From NCBI GenBank assembly GCA_027922465.2, contig BQMF02000339.1, forward strand, positions 428,774 to 492,773: DNA of 64,000 nucleotides, written 5' to 3'. A program made the translations under genes and the position numbers. Each line of letters begins with the position of its first letter. Positions within the stretch are counted from its first letter, which is position 1. The notes under the pieces were generated by a model. That model had not been told where the DNA came from. It did not search any database and saw only the letters and a program-made list of their open reading frames with translations. Below are positions 56,816 to 64,000 of the stretch, piece by piece. This stretch comes from Turritopsis dohrnii. Its lineage: Eukaryota > Cnidaria > Hydrozoa > Anthoathecata > Oceaniidae.

Positions 56816-58105
56816 ATGGCGGACATTGACATTGACCCCTTTGGAGAACATGGGATGACGACAGATGAAACAACCGATGAGACGTTTCCTCTCATACCGA
56901 TCGGTGATCGTACGGGTGCACAGATACATACATCAGGTGAACGAGAAACATCATTTGGAGGTCACAGTCTGAATCTTAGAGTTTTGAAAGAACTAGTTGA
57001 AGGGCTGTATGATAGATTATTCGAAAAATTCCAGTCAAAACCTGAGGTGTTATATACCGATCAGTTTGAAATTAGAGATGGTGAATTATACTACAAAGAC
57101 AGTAGCAAACCATTGACAAACAATGGAAGACTAAGGGCTCCTGGTACTATAGCTGAAATATTGGGTAAGAACAGGTTACGTAGTTTAGGGTATGATATAC
57201 CTAAGAGCAAATTTTCAGCCAGACAGGCAGCCGTACTTAACAAAATAGAAGAAGAGCTTCCTTCGACATCTAAAATCACAACAGCAACCGATGTAGAGTT
57301 GGAAGATATGTCCGGTGATGTGGTGAACAGTACGGAAGATTTAATTTCAACGCTTAGACAACAATCGGTCGATCATGAAACAACCCAGACCGGTGATCTA
57401 TTTGAATATCCTGTGCGTGAGCTGTTAGGATTGGATAAAGCACTGAGAAACATACGAGGAGGTCTTCAGGAAAAGGTTGCAAAAAAGGTTCGAACAGAAC
57501 AGCATATCGATAAGGAGAAAAACAAGTTGGAAGAAATGGAAAATGATACAACATACACAGATGAACAACGAAAAGAGGTTGAAAAGAGAATGGAGGGATT
57601 ACATGAAGAGTTGAAAGCTAGGAAAGAGAACATTAATATTCTCAAAGGCAAACTAAACAGTCAAGTTACGAGCATCAAAGAAACCATTGCTAAAGTCCTC
57701 GACAAAGATACCTCATTAGGTGAAAGGATACGAACACTATTCCGTGAACAAGGCATAACAATCGTTAGCATTCTGACAGCGTTTGGTATGGCTATCGGTG
57801 TTCTTGTGGAAGCTTTGTTACCGGGAGGGTCAGCAGCTGGAAGCTCTTCACAAAATCCTGACAAAGGTAGTGATAAAAAGGACGATGCAAAGGAATGGAT
57901 AAAAAATAAACTCAAAGCGTTAGCATCACTTCTAGGCAGATTAGCATCTAAAGCGGCAGAGGCTTTACCAGGAATAATTGGGTCTATCGTATCATGGATA
58001 TTGAACAGAGCAAAAGAAGTTGTAGGTTGGTTAAGTCAAAATTTATGGGCTCTGATTGTAGGGGTTGGAGGGTTGATCTATACGTACCTTGTCACTAGAC
58101 GGTAA
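56816..58105 (+). CDS. Conserved Polinton protein, coiled coil plus hydrophobic C-terminus
   Basis: 429 residues. An acidic N-terminus (DETTDETFPLIPIGDRTGAQ) is followed by a region with FEIRDGELYYKD and LGKNRLRSLGY (about 82-125), and a long charged coiled coil (about 215-290, DKEKNKLEEMENDT...KRMEGLHEELKARKEN). LREQGI-type helices (TLFREQGITIVSILTAFGMA) come next, then a Gly/Ser-rich linker, and a C-terminal amphipathic and hydrophobic part (WIKNKLKALASLLGRLASKA, then LWALIVGVGGLIYTYL). The final hydrophobic block is strongly conserved in Polintons of corals and other invertebrates. Probably a virion structural or membrane-acting protein; mechanism unknown. Confidence 0.75.
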   Translation: MADIDIDPFGEHGMTTDETTDETFPLIPIGDRTGAQIHTSGERETSFGGHSLNLRVLKELVEGLYDRLFEKFQSKPEVLYTDQFEIRDGELYYKDSSKPLTNNGRLRAPGTIAEILGKNRLRSLGYDIPKSKFSARQAAVLNKIEEELPSTSKITTATDVELEDMSGDVVNSTEDLISTLRQQSVDHETTQTGDLFEYPVRELLGLDKALRNIRGGLQEKVAKKVRTEQHIDKEKNKLEEMENDTTYTDEQRKEVEKRMEGLHEELKARKENINILKGKLNSQVTSIKETIAKVLDKDTSLGERIRTLFREQGITIVSILTAFGMAIGVLVEALLPGGSAAGSSSQNPDKGSDKKDDAKEWIKNKLKALASLLGRLASKAAEALPGIIGSIVSWILNRAKEVVGWLSQNLWALIVGVGGLIYTYLVTRR

Positions 58106-58174
58106 CCATCTGAAAGTGTATATGTATATGTATATGTTACATGTATCGTGTAACATAATTTTTGTTGATGGTCT

Positions 58175-58597
58175 TCATCTTTCAAAATACCACACAATTC
58201 CACCAATTCCAAGCATACTCATAGCTATAAAAGTCAATTCCCTTTCATGTTGATCATGACTCGGTGTATAAAAGTCGCTCAATACAGGCTCTCGTGGTAG
58301 CGGTTCAAGATGATTACTAAACACCCTATTGTACTCTCTCATTGCATCATTTAGCTCTACGAATTTAGTCTCAGCCTTCTTTTCGAGCAATAGTTGTTTA
58401 TTGATGAAATCGATCCTTTCCTGTCGTTTTTGCTGCCATTCAATCTGTGCTTTTTGTAATTTTTCTATGGCCAAATCATGACGTTTTCTTTCCTTATCGA
58501 TTCTGTCTTTGGATAAACTTGAAAACAGATAGCTTGATCCTGTGAAAGCCAAAGCGTTAGCTAAAGCTCCACCCAACATCATTGCGATAGAAGCCAT
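58175..58597 (-). CDS. Small conserved Polinton structural protein
   Basis: 140 residues. N-terminal hydrophobic MASIAMMLGGALANALAFTG, a charged helix (KERKRHDLAIEKLQKAQIEW), the motif PREPVLSDFYTPS at about 101-113, and a C-terminal hydrophobic segment (ELTFIAMSMLGIGGIVWYF). The SDFYTPS motif and the two hydrophobic ends are recurrent in animal Polintons. Function unknown. It lies 2 bp from the next minus-strand gene, in one co-directional cluster 58175-59711. Confidence 0.65.
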   Translation of the reverse strand: MASIAMMLGGALANALAFTGSSYLFSSLSKDRIDKERKRHDLAIEKLQKAQIEWQQKRQERIDFINKQLLLEKKAETKFVELNDAMREYNRVFSNHLEPLPREPVLSDFYTPSHDQHERELTFIAMSMLGIGGIVWYFER

Positions 58598-58599
58598 AT

Positions 58600-58827
58600 T
58601 TAGATATTGATATTTTCAGGTAAAATCTTTTGCTTAATTAAGTATTCTCGTGTCACTTCACTAGCGGCGATAATGGCAACTAGTTTTCCCGTATCTTCCA
58701 AGTCGAACTTTTGAATAGAGGGAGGTGTCATTTTTAACACCTTTTTTACAAGCATAGAGTAGCCGATAGCGAGTGCCGATATGACTGATGCGTGATATAA
58801 ATCGTTGACGATATTTTTCTTGTCCAT
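58600..58827 (-). CDS. Small hydrophobic Polinton protein
   Basis: 75 residues from the ATG at 58827 (MDKKNIVNDLYHASVISALA), with a hydrophobic stretch and a C-terminal TREYLIKQKILPENINI. The longer frame back to 58887 overlaps the previous gene's stop, so the internal ATG is the more likely start because family similarity begins there. Possible minor virion membrane protein; function unknown. Confidence 0.6.
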   Translation of the reverse strand: MDKKNIVNDLYHASVISALAIGYSMLVKKVLKMTPPSIQKFDLEDTGKLVAIIAASEVTREYLIKQKILPENINI

Positions 58828-58873
58828 GTTTGTTACATATATTGCGAGATTATATATAGCGTTATTTATCCTT

Positions 58874-59218
58874 TTATTCCATTTCATGTTTATTGATTTT
58901 CACTGGTATTTTAGATTTTTGTGGAAGGGGGGTGGATGGTGACCCACGGGGTAATATTTGCTCTTTCTTTTTATACATAAAATAAGCAAATCCACCAACT
59001 AAACCGAGAGCTATTATTCCACCTACACCATAGGTGTAGTTCATAGGTTGTTCATTTGGTTTGGTGAGAGAGGCCTCAGGCTTCTCCATTTCTTTTTGAG
59101 GTGACACTTGTTTTAATTGTTCTCGTTTTTTACGGTTGTATTCCGCCAACTTCTTACCCGCTTCAACCTTTTTTGGGTTCTTCGTTGTCACTTGAATGGG
59201 AGTCTGTTCTTCTGACAT
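58874..59218 (-). CDS. Single-pass membrane protein with basic N-terminus
   Basis: 114 residues. NPKKVEAGKKLAEYNRKKRE (about 14-33) is a basic helix kept in related elements. A transmembrane helix YGVGGIIALGLVGGFAYFMY lies at about 63-82, followed by Pro/Lys-rich tail. It overlaps the C-terminus of the upstream gene (59163-59711) by 56 bp. No signal peptide. Likely a small virion or membrane anchor protein. Confidence 0.65.
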   Translation of the reverse strand: MSEEQTPIQVTTKNPKKVEAGKKLAEYNRKKREQLKQVSPQKEMEKPEASLTKPNEQPMNYTYGVGGIIALGLVGGFAYFMYKKKEQILPRGSPSTPLPQKSKIPVKINKHEME

Positions 59219-59711
59219 TTTTATTATCTGCTGTATTTATATTATCATCGGATTTATTTAAATTTCTTTTATTGATATAATGCCTCCCGGTAATAAGTCC
59301 AACACTGAGTGGTGCTAATAATGAGCCGAATTTATAATATAAGTCACATGTAAATCTTTGAAGGGCAGAGTTTAAGAAGGGGTCAGTTTCCAGGTCATTG
59401 CTCAGCGCTTCTTGATTGTTTATTCCTAACGTTGCACAAGCCCCCATCGAATAAATGCGTATCAGTGATTTCCCCAAGGATTTTACCATTTGACCTGATA
59501 GTTTAGCCTCGTAGATACTAAAAAGTTTTTCTATATCTTCATCTTTGAGTTTGTTAATTTGCTCTTCCGTGTACATTTTCCCTAAGTATAGCTTGCTATT
59601 TCCAGTTAAGACACACTCGAGCAATTTTTGCTTTTTACCATCTGAAGGTGGTGTTGGGAATTCACCTGGAATATCGTAGCTGATTAAATTATCGATCGCT
59701 GTTTCCGCCAT
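59163..59711 (-). CDS. Conserved Polinton protein of unknown role
   Basis: 182 residues from ATG 59711 (MAETAIDNLISYDIPGEFPT). The open frame runs further upstream to 59816, but that extension is a hydrophobic, AT-rich leader and similarity to related Polinton proteins starts at MAETA. Key blocks: KLYLGKMYTEEQINKL, LSGQMVKSLGKSLIRIYSMG, NNQEALSNDLETDPFLNSAL, YKFGSLLAPLSVGL. Mostly helical with a moderately hydrophobic C-terminal third and polar tail. First gene of the minus cluster 59711-58175; divergent from the PPP1R15-like gene. Confidence 0.65.
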   Translation of the reverse strand: MAETAIDNLISYDIPGEFPTPPSDGKKQKLLECVLTGNSKLYLGKMYTEEQINKLKDEDIEKLFSIYEAKLSGQMVKSLGKSLIRIYSMGACATLGINNQEALSNDLETDPFLNSALQRFTCDLYYKFGSLLAPLSVGLITGRHYINKRNLNKSDDNINTADNKNVRRTDSHSSDNEEPKKG

Positions 59712-59833
59712 TTTTATTAGAGAGAGGTATCTTTTAAGACAAAATAATGATAAGAGGATGATGATGTTTAATAATATAAAGTTGATATATTCTAACATTG
59801 TTAAATAAATAAACATTGTTTACTTAAACAATT

Positions 59834-60082
59834 ATGTCCGATGATGAATCCTCAGATGATGATATTATATTTTCCCATCAACATACAAAAAGGGTTACTT
59901 TTAATGATATAGTAATGGTCCATTATATCTCTGCTTGTGAATCTCGTAGAGGTAACTGGATAGAGGCTGCTGTTGATAGAGTACGCTTTGAATCGAGGAT
60001 TAAACATATTGGTAAAATTCTAGAACCTGTATTGAGACGTAAATTATTCTCTTATAGTAGTCTTATAACAGTCTTACAGTAG
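59834..60082 (+). CDS. PPP1R15/GADD34-like PP1-docking protein (candidate)
   Basis: 82 residues. After an acidic start there is a PP1 docking RVxF motif, RVTF at 20-23 (context HTKRVTFNDIVMVHYI), followed by the hydrophobic VMVHYI stretch and a helix with W42, the block DRVRF at 48-52, RI at 55-56 and EPVL at 64-67. This order (RVxF, beta-strand residues, W, DR-x-RF, RI, P-L) is that of the C-terminal functional core of PPP1R15 proteins, which bring PP1 and actin to phospho-eIF2-alpha and restore translation. Known large DNA viruses carry similar short proteins. No other part of PPP1R15 (N-terminal membrane region) is present. It is the only plus-strand gene in its neighbourhood. Homology is my reading of the pattern, not a search result. 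The 3' end runs into a tandem repeat. Confidence 0.65.
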   Translation: MSDDESSDDDIIFSHQHTKRVTFNDIVMVHYISACESRRGNWIEAAVDRVRFESRIKHIGKILEPVLRRKLFSYSSLITVLQ

Positions 60083-60200
60083 TCTTATAGGAGTCTTACA
60101 GTAGTCTTATAGGAGTCTTATAGGAGTCTTATAGTAGTCTTACAGTAGTCTTATAGGAGTCTTACAGTAGTCTTATAGTTTTTGTTACAAGAGTCTTGTA
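60055..60200. repeat. Tandem repeat, 12-bp AGTCTTATAG(G/T) unit
   Basis: About 12 copies of AGTCTTATAGG/AGTCTTACAGT, overlapping the last nine codons of the PPP1R15-like gene and filling the gap to the ATPase gene. It ends with the hairpin TTTGTTACAAGAGTCTTGTA ACAAA (60180-60203), which could act as a shared 3' end. Confidence 0.9.
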
Positions 60201-60218
60201 ACAAATATATCAACCTGT

Positions 60219-60824
60219 TTAACAAATCACGTGCGTTCTTGGGTGTTCCATTCTCATGACTAGGCACGCGTGTTTCCCTCCTTTCAGTTTTTCCTTGACA
60301 TTTTTCAATTCTTCTTGCGATTCAGTGACATCGTTCTCTTCGTGAATGGTGGCTAGATCGTTTCTATCTTTTGGATACCACATATATAACATTTTAGCTT
60401 GCCGTCGTAAATTTTTAGGTATAGCCGTGTATGATTGTGTAAGTAACCATAGCGAATGATTTCGATGTCTACCACTAATTGCCAACTCGAGCAAAGGCTG
60501 TCTCTTTTTGTTCAATTTTTCATCAGCTATTATATCATCAATCAGAAATAAGGTTTTATATCCAGCACAGAAAAAGTCCATTTTCTTAATATATTCATAC
60601 AAAGATCCTTCCGGATCAATTAAAATCACATAGCTGTCATTCCAGAACCACTTCCGATCTCTGTAAGTCTGATTCCACCTTAAGGTGGGACATATAATCA
60701 CGATGAAATCAAAGTGATCAAAGTATTGATTTTCTAATAATTTTACAACACGATCCGTTTTGCCGCACGATGTTGGTCCGACGAATAATGCCGTGTGAGG
60801 TACTTTCATGTAAAGTGTGTCCAT
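60219..60824 (-). CDS. A32-like genome-packaging ATPase
   Basis: 201 residues. Walker A GPTSCGKT at 16-23; Walker B LFLIDDI at 92-98 with acidic D96/D97; sensor-type LWLLTQSYTAIPKNLRR. This is the FtsK/HerA-superfamily ATPase that pumps genome DNA into preformed capsids in Polintons, virophages and large DNA viruses. Its stop faces the tandem repeat; its start is 1 bp from the stop of the major capsid gene, so the two are probably co-transcribed late genes. Confidence 0.93.
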   Translation of the reverse strand: MDTLYMKVPHTALFVGPTSCGKTDRVVKLLENQYFDHFDFIVIICPTLRWNQTYRDRKWFWNDSYVILIDPEGSLYEYIKKMDFFCAGYKTLFLIDDIIADEKLNKKRQPLLELAISGRHRNHSLWLLTQSYTAIPKNLRRQAKMLYMWYPKDRNDLATIHEENDVTESQEELKNVKEKLKGGKHACLVMRMEHPRTHVIC

Positions 60825-60825
60825 T

Positions 60826-62142
60826 TTAATATAACGCAGACATAAATTCTCCGTTTTGAATATTTAATTGAGCATCCATTATTAGATATATATATGCGTT
60901 TAAGTTTCCTGCAGTTTCAGCGGTCTTTTCAATCTGTAAAGTGATGCCTTCACTCGCATTTTCAATCCTTCGACCGGTCCCATGCAAGGCATTCTCATCA
61001 ATTGTTCTGAAATCTAACCATAGAGCATACTTGTTTGTCAAGTAATCAGAGACTTTTACATCATGTAATCCTAAGTGCTTTCGGTTTTCGCCGACGCTAT
61101 TATCTTTTGGTTTTCCTTCAGCAAAATACTTGCAAATCTCATTGTATTGTTCAAACGGCTGCATCCCTTGAGCAAAAAGTTGATTTGGCTTACCCTCGAC
61201 GATGACAGATACCTTTTCGATCTTTGGATTATAGAATTTACAGGTTTCTCGTTTGTAGGATTTTTCTTCTTCAAATAGAACTAAAATACCCTTCAAAGAT
61301 TTGGCAGGTGTGTTGAATGACCAATTCCACGTTGTGTCTGACTTGTTTACTCTAATTTGTCTGTGCCGCAAAATCCTATCATAGAGCAAAGCCATGTTTT
61401 GATATTCAGAAGCGATTTGTCTAGCCAACGTGGGTTGTGTCATAAGCTCATATTCAAGTGAGATGTTAGATATTTTGTATTTACCATCTGGGTTACGTTT
61501 TTGACCTGCGGCAGTATCTGGAGGGTCAGAATAGATAACTCGGTTATAGTCGTTAAATGTGATCTCGTAGCATAACCTATTCCCTAAACCCGCTTGATAA
61601 TATGGAATAGTACTATCTAGCATCTCAAAGTCGAGTGGAATGACAAACTTGTTTTTATAGGTGTCAGCAATGGCTTTGTCTTCTGCATCAGTGGTGGATT
61701 TATCAGAAGCACCAATCCTCAATTTCATACAATTTTCTGTACACCCATCATCGATGATGATACCCTGTCTTATCGCGTTTCTCTTTTCAAACTTGGTTAA
61801 CCATAAATCTCTGTAACACCCAAAAAGATCAAAGTCATCGATACTCAATATCTCGTTACCTTCGAACTTGACAGCCAACTTTTTAACAATAGCTCTCCCA
61901 ATGTTACTGACCAATGTTCTTTTTGAGTCAGCTTTCGACTCGAGTTCAATATCAAAACTTAGATTCGTTGTTCCTGGGATAATAACATCATCGCTTCCTA
62001 AATTTGGAAACCTAACCAATAATAGCTGATTTTGATCAATCTCACTTGGATTGTGTGTGACAATTACTTTTTGACGAGAGCCTTTTACACCGCGGGCAGT
62101 TCTAAGTGAACGTTCTGGATTTAACCTCTTTCCATACTCCAT
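60826..62142 (-). CDS. Major capsid protein, double jelly-roll
   Basis: 438 residues. Family-typical blocks are NLSFDIELESK, IGRAIVKKLAVKFEGNEILS and DDFDLFGCYRDLWLT in the first half, and KISNISLEYELMTQPTLA, FNTPAKSLKGILVLFEEE, LHDVKVSDYLTNKYALWLDF and LNAYIYLIMDAQLNI in the second. These correspond to the Polinton PY/hexon-type protein known from structural modelling as a double jelly-roll capsid protein. The frame is complete. TATATAATTAATTATT at about 62153-62168, upstream of the ATG, is a probable promoter element. Confidence 0.92.
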   Translation of the reverse strand: MEYGKRLNPERSLRTARGVKGSRQKVIVTHNPSEIDQNQLLLVRFPNLGSDDVIIPGTTNLSFDIELESKADSKRTLVSNIGRAIVKKLAVKFEGNEILSIDDFDLFGCYRDLWLTKFEKRNAIRQGIIIDDGCTENCMKLRIGASDKSTTDAEDKAIADTYKNKFVIPLDFEMLDSTIPYYQAGLGNRLCYEITFNDYNRVIYSDPPDTAAGQKRNPDGKYKISNISLEYELMTQPTLARQIASEYQNMALLYDRILRHRQIRVNKSDTTWNWSFNTPAKSLKGILVLFEEEKSYKRETCKFYNPKIEKVSVIVEGKPNQLFAQGMQPFEQYNEICKYFAEGKPKDNSVGENRKHLGLHDVKVSDYLTNKYALWLDFRTIDENALHGTGRRIENASEGITLQIEKTAETAGNLNAYIYLIMDAQLNIQNGEFMSALY

Positions 62143-62185
62143 TATTAATTATGATATATAATTAATTATTCCTTTTTATCTCGTT

Positions 62186-62745
62186 TTAGCGGATGTGCAA
62201 AACAACGGTTCTTCCTAGGTCTTCTTTTAGCATATTGCCATGCTGATCTGTGAGTTTCAACGTGAGAGACTGAAATACACCATTTTTAATTTTTTGTATT
62301 GAGGGTTTTTAGGCTGAACATGTGTGAAGTCACTATATTCAACCATGTGATAGGTTAGTAAAATATCACTTAGCTTTCCATTCTCAAGATTTTGAGTGTT
62401 GTCGAGTTCAGATAGATGCAAATTAATTTTGGTTACGTTAGCGAGCTTATTTGTTTTGATTATTTGAGAGTATTTGCCTAATGAGGTATGTTTTACATCA
62501 CCCTTTAAAAAGGCACCTGCTAAAAAGGCATTCAATTCCCTGCTCGTGAATGTTCCTTGTGGTATCAACTTTTCAGCTTTCCCATCAGCAGACAGTTTCA
62601 GTGTTAGGTCTGTGGTTATTTCATACGTAACATTGTCTGCAAACATATCAACCAATGCAATTTCTTTTGAGCCATCCAAGTTTTGAATGGGGTAAGATAG
62701 ATATATGGTCTTTTCTCCTTTGGCGATATTTACCGTGATATACAT
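62186..62745 (-). CDS. Minor capsid (penton-type) protein, C-terminus frameshifted
   Basis: The main frame 62745-62257 gives 162 residues: N-terminal strand MYITVNIAKGEKTIYLSYPI, LTLKLSADGKAEKLIPQGTF, FTSRELNAFLAG, and INLHLSELDNTQNLENGKLS. The beta-rich pattern fits the single jelly-roll minor capsid protein. After about 62310 the family-like reading continues in another frame (including LTLKLTDQHGNMLKEDLG) to a stop at 62186-62188. The frame change lies in a cluster of A-runs (62281-62315), so it may be a real mutation or a base-call error. The gene stops 44 bp before the major capsid ATG, same strand. Confidence 0.7.
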
Positions 62746-62783
62746 TTCTTGTATTAGAGAATAGAGGATTATATTTTTAAATA
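62746..62783. promoter_or_regulatory. Divergent promoter with repeated TATA-like box
   Basis: The spacer between the minor-capsid ATG and the right-end gene. GAGGATTATATTTTTAAAT occurs twice (about 62764-62782 and 62787-62805), each with a TATA-like TATATTTTTAAA core; the second copy overlaps the first codons of the right-end gene. Confidence 0.45.
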
Positions 62784-63848
62784 ATGGAGGATTATATTTT
62801 TAAATATGCTCCAATGCGCTTTATAAACCAAATGGAGGACAATACCTTCAGATATTGAATTCTAAAGATTTATACAAACAAACAATTATTGTCTCTGAAA
62901 ATGGTTCTTTTCCTGCGAGCTTTCCCAATATTTTTACTAATTATGAAATGGATGAAAATGAACAACGCATGAAAATTTGGAAGGAACAACCATTTAAATT
63001 ATGGCAAACCCAACTCAATTTTGTCACTTGGTGTGCTTCAAGTGCTTGTGGGGTCAGTTCTGAACACCTGAAAGAAGGTCGCTCTACTCCTATGATTAGA
63101 GCAGTATATCGTTTTCACGTCTATTATCATATTAGACGAATCATTAAGCGTCTGCAGACACCTCTACCTTTTGAAGATAGTTTCAACCAATACGATAATC
63201 CTTATAACAAAGAAGAGTTTTTAAAAATCTGTAGTGAATATGGTGTCGATTCTGATCCTAAAAAATACAAAGGGCAATATTTTTACAGCTCTTATCAAAA
63301 AAGACGTAGAGACTATCCAACGCCAGGTCTGAGTTATTTCACAGACGACTCCCATGACACGATGGATTATAGAAAAATCTAAAGGCTTTACAAAAACAGG
63401 TCTTGTAAAAATTTCAGAGAGTGTTAGAGCATATGCTTATCTTGTTCTTAGTTCGCAAGCCTCAGCTCGTTCTTCTATTTTAGGTAATAATTCAAGCTCT
63501 TTGACAGCTCAAAGAGTTTTTATGAACAACTTTGAAGACATTGTTAACCGCAGAGTGGATATTCAAGATGACATTAAACGTTATCAAGATACTTTAAATT
63601 ACGCTTCAAGCAAAGTTGATTATTCTGTTGGACAAGGTATTTACATGTTACCTAGTGACATGAATCTAAACATCAAGTTGGGAGTGTCTGGTTATAATAA
63701 TAAAATTCTCATATCTAATGACAACTTGAGCCTCGGAAGAAATAAAATGATTAATGTTATGCAAGAGCATCATATTTCACCCAAAGTGACTAGCTCTCCA
63801 ACACAAACAAAAATAAAAGTTCACAAAAGAAAGTTCAAACAAGAGTGA
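62784..63848 (+). pseudogene. Conserved Polinton right-end gene, frame-broken
   Basis: Three frames in sequence. A short ATG-led start at 62784 ends at a TGA (62856-62858). A second frame runs to 63382 and includes MDENEQRMKIWKEQPFKLWQ and FVTWCASSACGVSSEHL. A third frame from about 63350 to 63848 includes LVKISESVRAYAYLVLSSQA, RSSILGNNSSSLTAQ, RVDIQDDIKRYQDTL and YSVGQGIYMLPSDMNL. The blocks belong together in related cnidarian elements, so this is one gene with one-base changes near 62840 and 63350. A third change, in an A-run near 63808 inside the inverted repeat, removes the C-terminal hydrophobic segment that the left copy keeps. Function unknown; probably a structural or virion-associated protein. 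Confidence 0.7.
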
Positions 63849-64000
63849 GTCAAACAGATTCACTCCCATCTCACGAAGAAGAGAAAATAGCTTTGGTTTT
63901 AGCGATTACCACGATGTTTAGTATATGGTATGTATTTCGCTGATCAGCGCATGTAGATTGCAATTATAGCCGGCATTGTGGATACATGCTAACACTTCTA
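63744..64000 (-). repeat. Right terminal inverted repeat (cut by window end)
   Basis: Inverted copy of 49112-49368. Position 64000 pairs with 49112, so the repeat continues beyond the window. Confidence 0.95.

Larger units (their letters stand above)
49112..64000. mobile_element. Polinton/Maverick element (right end beyond window)
   Basis: Bounded on the left by an inverted repeat (49112-49368) that matches the last 257 bp of the window (63744-64000). It contains protein-primed PolB, integrase, packaging ATPase, major and minor capsid genes and several small conserved Polinton genes in divergent clusters. Both inverted repeats probably continue outward, so the true ends and the 6-bp target duplication are not visible on the right and not certain on the left. 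Several genes carry single-base frame changes. The adenain-like protease usual in such elements was not found. Confidence 0.93.

Noticed and set aside
59712..59816. N-terminal extension of the 59163-59711 gene
   Set aside because: The added 35 residues are AT-codon hydrophobic sequence lacking in related proteins; the ATG at 59711 starts the conserved part.

Overview
The window is AT-rich, intron-bearing animal DNA. It carries four or five host genes with metazoan or broadly eukaryotic products (CMTR2, MCRS1, POMGNT1, a conserved two-exon protein of unknown function, a secreted repeat protein) set among many nested transposable elements. Gene content, the types of BEL/Pao, copia and Polinton element, and the general base composition suggest a non-bilaterian metazoan, most likely a cnidarian. 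That placement is inference; nothing here fixes the species.

Layout. 1-4290: remnant of a BEL/Pao retrotransposon on the minus strand (LTR piece, integrase C-terminus, integrase core), split by a 2.3-kb insertion made largely of palindromic 21-bp repeats. 7908-10043: single-exon CMTR2. 10591-21558: twelve-exon MCRS1, whose 5.3-kb fifth intron holds a TIR element with an acidic ORF, and whose tenth intron holds a tRNA-derived SINE. 22054-23794 (minus): two-exon secreted protein rich in Pro-Ile/Glu-Pro repeats, convergent with MCRS1. 25756-30912: a Harbinger-like DNA element remnant interrupted by an almost intact, recently inserted copia element (26126-30665, 5-bp target duplication). 31088-32964: a foldback element with long tandem-repeat inverted ends. 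33804-37938: nested TIR elements. 39449-43019: nine-exon POMGNT1. 45176-46534: conserved two-exon orphan gene.

49112-64000 (window end) is a Polinton/Maverick (adintovirus-like virus-transposon). Its left inverted repeat and the inner part of its right inverted repeat are both visible. It encodes a protein-primed family B DNA polymerase, a retrovirus-type integrase, an A32-like packaging ATPase, a double-jelly-roll major capsid protein, a minor capsid (penton-type) protein and a set of small structural or membrane proteins. No adenain-like protease was recognised. Single-base frame changes break the polymerase N-terminus, the minor capsid C-terminus and the right-end gene, so the copy is either decaying or carries base-call errors.

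The most interesting item is an 82-residue Polinton gene at 59834-60082. It looks like the C-terminal PP1-docking and helix region of PPP1R15 (GADD34/CReP), the regulator that directs PP1 to dephosphorylate eIF2-alpha. If confirmed, it would be a translation-control gene in a Polinton, parallel to those known from some large DNA viruses.
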